A DNA stretch of 64,000 bases from Megalopta genalis (lineage: Eukaryota; Arthropoda; Insecta; Hymenoptera; Halictidae), in assembly GCF_051020955.1 (NCBI RefSeq), contig NC_135030.1, positions 2,284,501 through 2,348,500 on the forward strand. The letters are read 5' to 3'. The position numbers were made by a program, and so were the translations under genes. A model generated the notes under the pieces. It was given only the letters and a program-made list of their open reading frames with translations. It ran no database searches and was not told where the DNA came from. Shown piece by piece: positions 1-11,576 of the stretch (its first letter is position 1; every line of letters starts with the position of its first letter).

Positions 1-440
1 AGTGGAGTAGGGTCTGCTTATGATCAAGCTGATAAACTCCATCGCATTACAACCAGAATAAACACAACTTTGCATAAAGTAATACATGTTGTAAATCACT
101 ACAGATTTATGTTTCAAGCTGGACTATGCATATAACTCTTAGGACACCCAGTGCAATCAAAATCATTACGGTTTTATGCACTCATACACGAAAGTATTCG
201 AACGCTTACGCGTTTCTAACATTCAATTGATTAAATATATGTGTTAAACCGAAGCATTTGATATAATATGACACATATAACAAGGGATGGGTCTTAAGAC
301 TGCGAAAGCAAAATTAGAAAATAATTCAACAATATATAGCGTTTTTACGGTACATTCATTGTAAACACGTACCAGAAATGGCTCGCAAAAGTATTCGAAT
401 GAAGCAATTAATAGTTATTTAAATTGAACGATTAAAGGTT
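1..440. other. AT-rich sequence, nothing recognised
   Basis: No convincing reading frame, repeat or RNA gene is visible before the transposase relic that begins near 441. The outer end of that relic may lie here, but no terminal repeat was found. Confidence 0.5.
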
Positions 441-714
441 TTAATAGGAAGTCGATCCACCTTTTGCTTTTATAACAGCCCTAAGTCTGTTTTCCGTTGA
501 GTGGACCAACTTAGAAGTAACATTTGCATCCTATCGATTGCCATATATCAATAATATTTCGTTTTAACGCTTCTTTCGAAGTAATAACCGTATTTCTTAA
601 TCGTCTTTCTACTTCATCCCATAAATGTTCAATGGGGTTTAAATCGGGACTTTGCGGTGGATGTGGCACCACGTGTGGAACGTTATATAATACCCATTCT
701 CTGACTATCGCCAC
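441..714 (-). pseudogene. Tc1-like transposase, C-terminal relic
   Basis: Read on the minus strand, the translation contains PPQSPDLNPIEHLWDEVERR, the hallmark block around the last catalytic acid of Tc1/IS630 transposases (the family is DD34E; here the E is in NPIEHLWD). After a one-base frame change near 527 the homology resumes with residues like LVHSTENRLRAVIKAKGG, the usual Tc1 C-terminus, and ends at a stop near 441. Everything upstream, including the DNA-binding domain and the first two acids, is missing. A full Tc1 transposase is about 340 residues; about 90 remain. It cannot be functional. No flanking inverted repeats were found. Family assignment is confident, subfamily is not. Confidence 0.8.
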
Positions 715-877
715 ATTCTAGCCGAAAGTACAATGAAATTAGGAAAGCAAGACAAATTGATATGTGACTTCAAAATACTAAATATTGCTACCACTAAAAA
801 TTGCTATACCATTTTTCGAAGTGATTGTATAGTATTCTATAGTAATAGTATCAGACTCGTTTATATTTAAAAGACTG

Positions 878-1138
878 TTAACCCTTTGCGGTCGAAACTA
901 GTTTAATTCGAAATTCGAAAGATATTTTCCAATTTAGGGTATTTCCATTTTATACGATTTACTGTGATTCGTGCATACGAAATTGTGCCTGTTGGCAAGT
1001 ACAATAATCGCAATTTTAACAGTATTTCGAGCATAAACGAATCTGACACTGTTACAATTATTTCCAAAAATGGTGTAACAATTTTTAATGGTCCCCGAGA
1101 GAGTCGTAATTCGAGTGCAAAGGGTTAAAATTGCAAGT
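878..1138. mobile_element. Short TTAA-flanked element (family T1)
   Basis: The 261-bp segment begins TTAACCCTTTGCGGTCGAA and its other end, reverse-complemented, begins TTAACCCTTTGCACTCGAA. The outer TTAA on both sides and inverted ends starting CCC are the pattern of piggyBac-type elements, which duplicate TTAA on insertion. There is no coding capacity, so it would be a non-autonomous MITE. Only one copy is in the window. The 13-bp right-hand ends of a different element at 39105-39773 start with the same CCCTTT. Confidence 0.6.
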
Positions 1139-1157
1139 TTTGTACTTGCCAATTGCT

Positions 1158-1363
1158 AAATTCTCTCCAATCGACCCTGAGCTTGTGAACAAAAATCGAC
1201 AATTTGGAAAAAGGAGATACGATTATACGAGCATCACAGCTCGTTTTTATAGATACCAATCGGCGACTACAAAAACGAGCCACGAGGCTCGAATAATCGT
1301 GTCTCCTCCTCCCAAATCGTCCATTTCTGTTCACATTTCTGTCTGACAATTCGAGAGAATTTA
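1158..1363. repeat. Foldback (hairpin) element, family F, copy 1
   Basis: About 205 bp that is nearly its own reverse complement. Left arm blocks (AAATTCTCTCC, GCTTGTGAACAAAAAT, GGAGATACGATTAT, CGAGC) recur inverted on the right (GCTCGAATAATCGTGTCTCC, then GAGAGAATTTA). The arms are about 80-90 bp and the loop is short. It follows the T1 element closely. Other copies or parts are at 12.2, 30.6, 36.7, 52.8, 53.4 and 60.5 kb. It has no coding capacity; mechanism of spread is unknown. Confidence 0.75.
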
Positions 1364-1489
1364 CCGCATTCCCTTTGAAAAGATGTAAACATACACTTTC
1401 CAACTCCAGTGTTTGAAAAAAAAAGAAAAAAAACTTGCTCGACGACACGAAACGGTTTCAAGTGGCGCACACCATTAGCAACTTTCCCC

Positions 1490-2660
1490 TGCTCGCAACA
1501 ACAATAATCCTAGAGTCAAGAATCGCGTACGCGTTCGTTCGCTGATCGAAGCGCGCGCGGTGAAGGTAGCACTCCGTCCAATTACCAGTCTGTCAAAAAA
1601 AAACTCCTCCCGCCCGGGAAAGTCACCGAGAGCGTAACGTATAGTGTGTATACTGTGCAAGAAGCACTGACATCTCCCAGGGATTTGACCGCCTCCCGCC
1701 GTCTTTCTTCGCCAGTCCAAGAGGTAAAAAAGCAGCGAGGTGTAACGCGTGGCCGTGTGAGTGTACACGCACGGACGTAGGCGCAACACAACACAACGGA
1801 GACCCGGGGCACAGGCACAGAGACACACACCTTGTGTATATTTAACGGTATCTCTGGCAGACCATGTAGCCGTAGAAGGTAGTAGTCTAGGTACGAGGTT
1901 ACGCCGCCGTGATTCTTCGCGAGGTTAGGAGTGCCCTGGGCTCCTCCGGCGACCTCGGCCGAGTATTTTTGTGCGGAACGAGTGGCTTTGTGAAGGAAGA
2001 ATGGCCGGGGTAAGTGCTCCCGTGAAATATGGGTTACCGAGTTAAGGGCGAGGGGAGCGGGAGGATCGTCGCGCGGACGCTCGCTTTAATGATACATCCG
2101 GACTCGGTTCTTTCGCGAAATCCCCCTCAATTAAATTTCAGGCCAGATATTCCTTCTATCCGCGGCCGCTCTCTCTCTCTCTCTCTCTCTTCAGCGTCTC
2201 TTTCTCTCTTCAGCGTCTCTTTCTTGCCGGCGCTCGGCTCCTCCGGCCGATAAAGTGTCGCGAAGAGGCGGTGTCAATTCGATACGAATCCTGAAAGCCT
2301 TCGCACCCCTTTCCACTTCGCGCCCTTTCGTCGAATGCCGGGAGCAGGGAGCAGAGGCGCAGAGGCGCAGAGGAACAGGGAGAGCAGAGAGAGAGAGACG
2401 CGGGGGGCAAAAGCCGCTCCAGGCTGTTCGATGGAAACGTTTTCTCGAATATGATGCTCCAGGGGCTACTGGATGTCTCCGCGACCCGACGGACTGCTGA
2501 ATTGTTCGACGGTTCTGATGATATCGGCAAGACTCGCTAACGGAACTGTTTTCCAAGGGGTGGGGCCGCCGGCATGCCAGTTCTTCTGTTGATAAATATT
2601 TGTCCATTGAGGGGCTAGTCTGGGTTAGACGGCTGATTCCAACATTTTCTCCTCTAGCCA
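1490..2660 (+). promoter_or_regulatory. CpG-rich block, possible promoter and 5' exon region
   Basis: Clearly richer in G+C and CpG than the surrounding DNA, with many TCGCG and GGCGC words, a (CT)n run at about 2170-2192, and purine-rich repeats (GCAGAGGCGCAGAGGCGCAG) near 2350. Open frames on both strands here (up to 156 codons) are expected from the base composition and none resembles a known protein. The block contains the ATG-GTAAGT arrangement at 2001-2015. A promoter is an inference from composition and that splice signal only. Confidence 0.35.
2001..2009 (+). CDS. Candidate first coding exon (Met-Ala-Gly then splice donor)
   Basis: The sequence GAAGGAAGAATGGCCGGG is followed at once by GTAAGTGC. 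The ATG has A at -3 and G at +4, a favourable start context, and GTAAGT is the strongest form of an animal 5' splice site. The exon would end in phase 0 after three codons, with a 5' untranslated region in the GC-rich sequence upstream; TATATTTAACG near 1836 could be a core promoter element. The next good acceptor with an open frame in the same phase is at 45872, a 44-kb intron away, which is speculative. No protein family can be assigned from three residues. It could be chance. Confidence 0.35.
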
Positions 2661-2661
2661 T

Positions 2662-4737
2662 CAGAGACAGATGCGACGATTGTGTCCGGTTTTTTTTTCT
2701 TTTATTTAAGCTGGGAACTCTTTAGAGGGTTATTAGCTCTGTGGACGTCGACGTGCATGAAAATAATATACAGGATGAGTAACGAATTAGTCCCCACGAT
2801 TTTTCCGAGCCATTTCCGATGGATGAAGTTAATTGGTATTTAACTGGCGAAAGATTGCAATTGTTTACACTTGGAAACGAATTGATTGCTCGTTAGGTAA
2901 ACAAGGTCACACAACGTTATATTTTTTAATATATATATATTTTGAAAATCTTAACGCATAATTCACGCGCGTAGAAACGTACAAAAGAAGTTCTCCGATT
3001 GAAGGAACGCATAGAACTTTATTACAAAGAGCAGAACTTTGCGTTGCAGGAGGTGGAATGCAGTTCGAACATTTAATTTAATTACTAATTACATACATAT
3101 TTTTAACACGAGTGTTTCCAATTTAGTTTTATATAAATTTTTCCTATGTTTTATGTGTTACAGTGTAAAATTGAATAAATGAGCATTCGTTATATTTACG
3201 TTCATTTGTTTATATTTCCATGCGAGAATACGTGTTATGTATCGCGAAATTATTTCAAATATTGTGGCAATCGATTCATGGCAATTTTTACTCCAATGAA
3301 GCTTATTTGTTGCTGAAGTACACAGTTACAGAGGTTCCAATTTGAAACTGTAATTATCGCAACCGTAATAGTATATAATAGTTTGTATATTATTCTAACT
3401 AAGTTGAGAAAATTTGAGCGAATTTACAATATCGTAAACAAATTCAATGGAAATTATAACTGAACGGTTCTTTCTGTTAATTAATAGACTGCAGATTTTC
3501 GTGCAAAATAAAAATTGTCTGTATCAATTGCAAGAAATAGAAGGTAAATAAAATGTTATTTCTTTCCTCTTGATAATTCTAATAGATCCACAATAATTCA
3601 ACGATATTTCAAAATTCTATTAATATTTCCACTATTTCAAATTGCAACTACTTTTAATTTTTGACACGAACGCATAAAATCCGCAGGCTATCAATTAATA
3701 TTCTCAGAAAGTCAAGAATTAACTTAAAATATAATCTTCGTATCATAAATCAGAATTTATAAATAAGTTCGAAGTTACAATAAATAAAAATTGCGTGAAT
3801 TTCTATCTAAAAAGCGTAAATCGTCGTAAAACAGTGCCCAAAGAGGACATTTTACAGTGAAAAACACACGATCAGTGGCTATTTGTGATATTCTAACCGA
3901 AGTATAAAAATGATGAAAAAAGTGCAATTCAATTGATAATAATAATAATAATAATGAAGTGAATCACAAGTCAAACAATTGGCGGACAAAGAATAGCAAG
4001 AAGTTGCGAGGAAAGTAGGAAATGAGGTCCTTTTATCAGGCTGCTAGATTGCAAGTATTTACAGTCTGGAGGTGGCAGTAGATTAGGTCCGCCCTTGGTC
4101 AGACAAGTTGTGTACGGAGCATTCTCGGTTAAACAGCCACGAGGACCGTACTTAAAGAAAGGGGGGAAACGCAACGTCTGGTACACAAAAACACTTCGTC
4201 ACCTGTAGCTTGTCAAACTAATTTATTAGGATCGTGCTTTTAACAGCAAGCGAAACGAGGATCGTTCCGGGCGGAACGAGTCAAATGGAGACCATATTTA
4301 GTCAGAAAAGTGGAATGAGGACACACAGCGACTAGGCAGGAGAATAGAATATGTGCAGTCCCGGTCCAGACGAGTAAAACGAAGTTACCTTCTGGCCGGA
4401 CGAGTACAATATTCTACCCAGCCGGACGAACAGAATATGAATAGTTTGTAATCAGTAGAACGGGGTCGTTCTCTGGTTAAATGAAGAAAGTAAACCCAGA
4501 GCACACAACTAGAATAGAAGTGAAACTAAAACAAATATCGCATTTATCTTTTAAAATACTCGATATATCGATGCTAATTACCTGCAAAAGTTATTAGAAA
4601 TCTATAACAGTCTCGAAAATGTTACTTCTGTTATCTATTCTTACGAAACGGAATTAAAGAAGAAAAAATAGTAACTTCAGTCATTTATGAAGGTGTATCG
4701 ATTTGACGTTGAAATTCAATTTTATTATTAATGAGTA
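2662..4737. other. AT-rich non-coding DNA
   Basis: No plausible gene. TATACAGGATGAGTAACG at about 2769 resembles the TACAGGGT ends of insect foldback elements elsewhere in the window but has no visible partner. A short (TA)n run lies at 2929-2941 and a (TAA)n run near 3936-3953. Confidence 0.5.
4255..4480. repeat. Degenerate short repeats built on CGGACGAGTA
   Basis: Related words GGCGGAACGAGTCAAATG, CCAGACGAGTAAAACG, CCGGACGAGTACAATATT and CCGGACGAACAGAATATG occur at irregular 40-60 bp spacing, suggesting a decayed tandem array. A similar word, CAGACAAGTAGAACAG, occurs at about 6182. No function is apparent. Confidence 0.35.
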
Positions 4738-5662
4738 TACTACTACTGTGATCAAAAAGTAAGGTGAAATTGTCATTTAAAACTTCCGGGCATTAGGAAG
4801 GCAGATAATTTTTTTCCTAGGTTGGTAGGACTGTCTGTAACATTTACCAAGTGTCTGTTTGTCAAAAGGTTTAATTATCTCCGAGTTACACGTGTTTTTG
4901 TAAACAACCAAAAGTGAATTTTTCGATTTTTACAATGGGTGATTTTGTTGAGCAAAGAACTTGCATCAAATTTTGTTTGCGGAACGAATATTCTTGTGCG
5001 GACACGTTGAAAATGTTACGGAAGGCCTTTGGTGATCAAACTATGGCACAAAAAAACATTTATAAGTGGTACAACGAGTTCAAAGCGGGCCGAGAACGCG
5101 TTGAAGACGAACCGCACTCTGGACGACCATCAACGTCTACCGACGAGGGCCACGTCCAAAAAAATCGAAGATTTGGTGCTTGAAAATCGTCGACTGACAA
5201 TGAGAGACCTCGCTAATAGTGTTGGAATATCATTTGGCTCAGTCCAAACCATTTTGAAGGATGATTTGTGTCTCAAACGCGTCAAGTCTCGATTGGTGCC
5301 ATGTCATACTGCATTGGTTCTTCGCGACTTTTTTGCCAAAAACTCGACTCATATCGTTCCGCAACCACCGTATTCGCCTGATTTGGCTCCGTGCGACTTC
5401 TGGTTATTCAGCAAACTCAAAAAGCCAATGCGGGGACGCCGTTTTGACACGATTGAGGAGATAAAAACCGAATCGAAGAAGGTCTTTTAGGCTATACCGG
5501 AAAAAGACTATTCCGACTGTTTCGAGGACTGGAAAAAGCGTCGGAAACAGTGCGTTTTATCGGACGGGGATTACTTTGAAGGGGATGAAATTGATTTGGA
5601 AGAATAAACAAAGAATTTACATTTTATAAACAAATTCACCTTACTTTTTGATCACAGTAGTA
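4738..5662 (+). mobile_element. Deleted mariner element, copy 1 (925 bp)
   Basis: Bounded by inverted ends TACTACTGTGATCAAAAAGT and its complement (left end has an extra TAC) and flanked by TA on both sides, the target duplicated by mariner/Tc1 elements. It is the same length as the copies at 25839 and 48420 and differs from them by scattered substitutions. All three share one internal deletion and one frameshift in the transposase (see the CDS entry), so the deleted form itself was mobilised by an enzyme made elsewhere. An autonomous mariner is about 1.3 kb. Confidence 0.93.
4935..5607 (+). pseudogene. Mariner transposase relic, copy 1
   Basis: Begins MGDFVEQRTCIKFCLRNE, a mariner helix-turn-helix N-terminus, preferred to the ATG 21 bp upstream because family members start here. 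An extra A in a run of seven near 5160 shifts the frame; the reading then continues KIEDLVLENRRLTMRDLADS-type linker sequence. Directly after RVKSRLVP the sequence jumps to CHTALVLRDFFAKNSTH, so about 145 residues with the first two catalytic aspartates are gone. The third remains in YSPDLAPCDF. This copy also has a stop (TTTTAG for TTGAAG) near 5488. It cannot cut DNA. The intact N-terminal domain could still bind ends, which is an inference. Confidence 0.9.
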
Positions 5663-7299
5663 TATGCAAAGTACAGATCGTCTGTCTTACTTGTAGCAAA
5701 CTATTGTAAAATAAAATAGAAATTTGTTGGTTTTTTTCGAACACGTTGCAAATAATGTAACAGCATTCTTAACCAGCTAGCTGTTTCATTCCCTTTCGAA
5801 GGTGTTTCATTAATTCTACGATAGAGCCTTAAAAAGGTCATACGATCCTTTATGCGCTAAAGATTTCTGTACAGAACGGCAGTTCATTTAAATGCTCGAT
5901 TCCGAAGTAAATCGAATCACATCACCGTGGAGCAAAAAGAGAAATGAAAAACGAAATCACAGGATTTCTGTGTCAGCTTAAAATGTACACGGAATGAAAG
6001 ATGCATCGTCGCGCCAAAAATGAAAAGAATCCTACTGTTAGTTAGGAGCAATAGTGAAGATCCCGGCAGCTGCATCTAGACGCATTGAAATTAACATACG
6101 AGTAGAACGCGGTTCTTATCGGACTAGTAGTATACTACTAGTATAGTAGTAGTATACTACTAACGGAGTATACTGTACGGTCAGACAAGTAGAACAGCGA
6201 GTGTTTTTAATGAAACAGGTAGAACGCCTTTGAACAGGGGGGCCACGTATGAGCATTCGCGATAAGTACGATTCACTATGCTCCGCTAATCAAATGATAT
6301 TATCATTTCCCTCGAAACTTTTAGAAGCAGCTTAATTGGCACTTCAAATCTGAAAGGTTAATTTCACTCACCGGCGGGGCTCCGGAAATGGCCATTCTGT
6401 CGGGCTTCGAAACAAAGAAGCTCCTTTGATACGGGAGCGAAATAAAAAAACGACGGCAGAAAGATACACGTGAAAGGATTTTTTTGAAAAGCTCGAAACG
6501 ACAGAGCAGGCCGGTTTGCCCGATTCGAGTGATTTGTATGGCAGTGATAGGCCGTTCCACTTTAATCCAACGGAAATCTCATATCGTCCATTAACGCCTA
6601 ATTGAAATTCTCTTTCGGACGGATGGATACGGCCCGTTTCGCAATCAAATACGCATTCCGGACTGGACTACCCGCGTGCCGATCATATTTTAGACGAGTG
6701 CCGTTCCTGCCGCCCTCCAATTACCTATAAAACCAATTAAAATTCACGCGGCTCCTTTCGGAAAGTTTACGATTCCCATACGGATGCGATGACTTACGGC
6801 GGAATCACGGTGCCCAGTTTCGCGGATAGTTACAGCATAGTGGAACTGTAGCTCTTTTTCCCCGAAAAAACCGCGACGCGTACGAAAAGCTTCCCGTAGA
6901 AACGACCGCGATATTACTTTCAATGCAAATACCGCGACGCGTGCGTGCATGGCATTGTGAAAATATCAACGCAAAATTGAAGTTCCTTTACACTCGCATA
7001 ATTAGCTTCTAATTATTTCATCCGTTTATCGAAGCAGGAAAGTCACGTTGACGTTTAAACATTTACTATGCAACGTTTCATCGCGCCGAAAAAAACACGA
7101 TTTAATACCGAGTCAAAAGATCTTGGAAGTATTTTGTTATGTGCACCACGCTCAACTGTTTTTGTAGATAGAAGAAGAAAGGTGTTGAAGACACGAAAAT
7201 GCCGAAATACAACAACAAGGATGACATTTTTTTCACGCTTATAAGGATGGTAGACGTAATACCGAATAGATGAAGAAATAATGGCTTGAAGTTTAAATT
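5663..7299. other. Non-coding DNA between mariner copy 1 and T2 copy 1
   Basis: No gene recognised. A short self-complementary stretch of TAGTAGTATACTACTA words lies at 6124-6165, and 6360-6950 is somewhat GC-richer with no recognisable protein. The minus-strand frames there lack family resemblance. Confidence 0.45.
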
Positions 7300-7548
7300 T
7301 TAACACGTTCCGTGCCACGTGTACCATCGATGGTACACGCTTGCATGTTTACTTAGTGAACTGAACAAATTGTTTACAAGAAATTTAGAACCGAAGAATC
7401 AATTTCCACCGCAAGAATGGGCGTTGATAAGTTTTTGTTACGTTGTTATGTGTACGAGAATTAATAATTGCACGTAATACATCAAGTTTTAGTCAAATAT
7501 CAAAGTGTGAAGATTCGAGTAAAAAAAGCTCGGCACGGAACGTGTTAA
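7300..7548 (+). mobile_element. TTAA-flanked MITE, family T2, copy 1
   Basis: A 249-bp unit running from TTAACACGTTCCGTGCC to GGCACGGAACGTGTTAA: 13-bp perfect inverted ends inside a TTAA duplication, as in piggyBac elements. Just inside the left end is the palindrome CGTGTACCATCGATGGTACA, extended by CG. Near-identical copies lie at 21294 (inverted) and 37539, so the family is young. No coding capacity. Confidence 0.88.
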
Positions 7549-10395
7549 ACGCGTGTGACTTTAAAAAAGTTAATATTTCCACAGAATAATGCAAATTCGC
7601 ATATTATAAATTATGATACAAATTTTCTACCAACGAATGCTTTAATACTTGATCTCCAATATAACGAATAGCAAAAAGATGAATTTAATTAGACAATTAA
7701 ATAAATTCATTTTTAACGAATATATTATTATACATTGTTATATCTCAGAATATTATTAAAATCCTGACTAGTTCGTTTAATTGGTACGATTCAAATGATC
7801 CGGAACGACGAAGGTATTGTATATATATATATTTCTCTGTGGTCTATTTTATTCTACTAATCTGAAATAACATTTTCTAACCGGAGATCTCCGAAACACA
7901 CTTTCGAAATTCTACGAAATTGTGTAAATTATGATATTCACTAAAATCACAGTCACGTCGAATCGGCTGAACGTTGGATATTCTGCGGATTACCTCATCG
8001 CACAAAGTGCATTTAAAACGAGCAGCATATTAATTCGATGGCCGTATCAGTCCGAAATACATTCGTTAAAAATGTCAGTGAAGCGCACCACTTACCGATT
8101 ATCAAATCCGATTGCCTTTTCTATTAAATCCGTCTCCAAAGCTATCTCTTACCTGGAACAGAAAAATTCAACGTTTCCAATGAGGACAAAAAGGATAAGC
8201 GATTCAAAACGGAACGCAATAAATAATCGCATCATGTTAAATTCCCTTTATATACCTGATTCAAAATTCTCTGTGCCGCGTTAATGGAACGCGCAAAGAC
8301 AATTCTGCTCTACGTGTGTGAGGTAAAATCTAATCAACTTTAGGGAAGCAAAGAACAGTGAACGTTTTTAGAATGAAATATATTAATTCATTGAATCGCG
8401 AACTAATAAGTTTCACAAATGCGTCCGAAATAAGATGATGATGTGCACGAAGTGATATCAAAGCATCATCAAATAATTTCATGATTATGAAATTATTCTT
8501 CCAAGAAAAGTAATTTAAATGAAAACTCAATATATATTTCCTGTTACCTCGTCTCAGTTACCAAAAAAACTGATTTGTCATCAATAATCGTTATAAACAA
8601 TCAAAATAAATTCTAGTCATCGATAATGGTTGCTTATAATCAAAACAAACTCCGGTCATTGAACGTAGCCAAATTAAATTTCTCTTATTAATAATGGTTA
8701 TTACATCAAATAAAAATGTAATGGTTATCCCTAATAAGAAATCATTTAAATTATTGGCATCGATGCTCGTACAGCAACTTTTAAAATTACTTCCGCAACG
8801 GTTATGTTCGCAGAATAATATACGTTATGCTGTTTTTAAATTTTATTTTATTATTTTCGCAACGATCTCATAATTTCCTGCCGAATTATTCTATAATCGG
8901 GAAAGAGAATAGTTGAAAAGAATCTGATTAAATGGTGTAATGTCCCCCCATAGAATGTTCCAGTTCTTTATGTTCGGTGTCTCCGCATCTGCGCGTAGAA
9001 TTAAACGTTAGATGGTCCACGGGAAAATTACAATCCCCGTGGGGAAATCTTATATCCTGAGTTTATGTCGGATACGGATGACATCTTTGTGTGAACCCGA
9101 TCGCCATCGAGGAAATGAAAAATTCCAAACGAGATTTGTGCCACGACCAGCGGCGGCCTCCTTATCCGACGCGTATCTGCGCCCGGAATTTATGCGAAAC
9201 CCGAATCCCCGCGAGCTGGATGGTAGAAAAATTCAGTTACCACGGCCCGATCTCTGGTGTCCTGGCTGAAAGATACTCTTTCTCTTTCAATGCTAGCTCA
9301 TCTTCGACTTGATTTGCAATTCTCGTCGCTTTTAAATAACCGTTGCAATACAACGGCGATTGGTTTGCCCCCGCAGATTCCTATCGGAATAACAACTTTG
9401 TATTATTATCGAGTCCTGCAAAGAGGGTTATTTGTTTCACTGCGAATACCATCGAGAACGACAGATGCACATCAACACTTTATTAACCTGCGGTTTCCCA
9501 ATAATCCGTTTCATTTCTCCTAACAAATTCCTCAGAAGCGACAACAAGTCCCGTTCAGCAATAACTTCTTTTTCATCTTGTTATCGAAAAGGAGATTAAC
9601 GAATCGTTAAATGCTCACGTTTCACGATCCTCGTCGCCGAACAAATTCGCACCCTCTTTGCGTTAACGATGGAAGGTGAACGCGTCGCGGACTAACCTGC
9701 GTCGTATGCAAATTACAATGTAATATCAATGTTGTCATCGATGCAGGGAATAATATACGCCGCCGGTGATGCCAGAATTAACCGGCATTGAACGCCTGCT
9801 GGTGGCGTAATAATCTAATAACGCCTCTGATGCAACCATGATTAAACACTCTATTGTTTGTTCGTCGCGATTTTAAAATGTAAAAGGGGGAAAATGTTGT
9901 TATCGTGCCCAGCGATGTGTTTTCTTCTTTTTCTTTTTTTTTTGTTTCGTAGATGAGAACGGAAACAGCCGAAATTCGAGGTTGACGGCCGTTGACAATG
10001 TGTGTTGTGCGGGTCGAAGGAGATTGAAACACGAAATAGTCCGCGCTTCCGTGCCGCTTTCAGCGCGGCACGCCTTTTGCTGGAACGATTAACGCATTTT
10101 TCGACGCGCGAATGTCCCCGCTAATGAAACTGCCACTCAACGGCGACACAATGGATGTCGAACGAACGCAGCGGCGTAAACCACTTGCCCGGTGAAAGCC
10201 ATGTGAATTTCTTCGTGCCAATTATGTCACGGTCAACCGCATGCGGCGAACTGCATTCTTAGAGGGAGCAACTCATGATTTTCGCGAGCCAATACTCCCT
10301 GTGTCCGTTTGCTATCGTCCGACCGATGTTACCATTTTTCTCTAGATAAATGGAACACACACACACACAACGGCTACCTTCATCGTTTTTATATT
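7549..10395. other. AT-rich non-coding DNA
   Basis: An open frame of 117 codons at 7931-8284 and three overlapping frames near 9012-9523 resemble no family I know and have no splice or promoter support. Around 8565-8670 a loosely repeated phrase (CAATAATCGTTATAAACAATC and variants) suggests an old duplication. A (TA)n run is at about 7818. Confidence 0.45.
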
Positions 10396-11066
10396 TATAC
10401 AGGGTGGGGCATTTTAACCCTAGAAAGATAACCATATGACAACGTACGTAAAAGATAACCATACGCTTCAGAGGCGCATGCTTTTCTAAGTTAATCTAGT
10501 CATTTTAAAGGTTTGGCATTATTGTAAAAATAAAATGCATTTATATTATATTTTTTTATATTTTAAGTAATTTTAAACTTAAATCACTAGACCTCTATGA
10601 AAAATTAACAAAAATCAACAGTCTTCGCAGGCGCCTCTGCGACGTAGGTTATCTTTCTCGGGTTAAACAGGTCACCTGAATAACTCGCTTGTTTTTGAAG
10701 ATGGGAGAAAATGCATTGGACCAAACTTACTTGGTATCGGGAGGCTCATATATATATATAATCTGGTATTACCAATTTTTCTGTAGGTGGAGGCGTTAAG
10801 GAGATATGAAGGTCAATTCTGTTTTTTTTAATGGAACAGTAAGTTTTTTTACTTACATTCTGATAGAGAGTTTCGAGGCGAGTACAATGAACTATTATGA
10901 AGGTCATTCAAGGTCACCGAAAGTCAACTGCAAGAGAAAATAAATTGTCTCAGAGTACTTTTCGAATACTTGTGTATCACGTATGTTTGGTCCAATGCAT
11001 TTTCTCCTATCTTCAAAAACAAGCGAGTTATTCAGGTCACCTGTTTAAAATGCCCCACCCTGTATA
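10396..11066. mobile_element. TACAGGGTGGGG foldback element, interrupted by a piggyBac MITE
   Basis: Long inverted arms start TATACAGGGTGGGGCATT on the left and end in its complement on the right. They continue with GGTCACCTGAATAACTCGC and GGAGAAAATGCATTGGACCA in matching inverted order, giving arms of about 85 bp. The left arm is split by the 253-bp element at 10414-10666. Removing that element and one TTAA leaves about 420 bp. The centre holds no long open frame. This is the outer, older element of the pair. Confidence 0.85.
10414..10666 (+). mobile_element. piggyBac-type MITE, copy 1
   Basis: Flanked by TTAA on both sides, with ends CCCTAGAAAGATAACC and, inverted, CCCGAGAAAGATAACC. From memory, the published 13-bp terminal repeat of Trichoplusia ni piggyBac is CCCTAGAAAGATA, identical to the left end. 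The following ACGTACGTAAAAGATAACCA also parallels the piggyBac subterminal region. The right arm of the surrounding foldback keeps the uninterrupted target (GGCATTTTAAACAGG when inverted), so the TTAA duplication is shown directly. A 37-bp internal segment present in copy 2 (21008) is absent here. No transposase is encoded. Confidence 0.92.
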
Positions 11067-11493
11067 GCGTATCACTCAATTATTACATTACGCGTAATGT
11101 TGCACAGTACAACGAAACGGCCGTTTCAATAACTTACGTCCTGTTTTTAATAAATACGTAAAACAAAGTAAGTTTTCTTATTCACAGTGTACCACAAAAC
11201 TTCTAAAACGCAATGATTTTTTTAAAAATTGGACTAAACGACTTCAATTTTCTTTCAGATAATAGATGAACTAGTCTACTAGAAAATAACTGAAATGCTT
11301 CTCCAAAATATTACTATCACTTGGAATGACAACAAAGATAAAAAAGTCTCGGTAAATTGGTTGATCATTTTCTATTTTCACACATTATTATTTGAAAACC
11401 AGACGAATATATACACTGATTTTTCCAACCGGAAAGGCGGTAACCTTCACTGCGAATAAAATAAAGGTTCTATACATTTTCTTATTTATTATA

Positions 11494-11524
<31 letters not shown>

Positions 11525-11530
11525 TATTAT

Positions 11531-11576
<46 letters not shown>

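Noticed and set aside
7931..8284. 117-codon frame as a gene
   Set aside because: No family likeness and AT-rich codons no different from the flanks.
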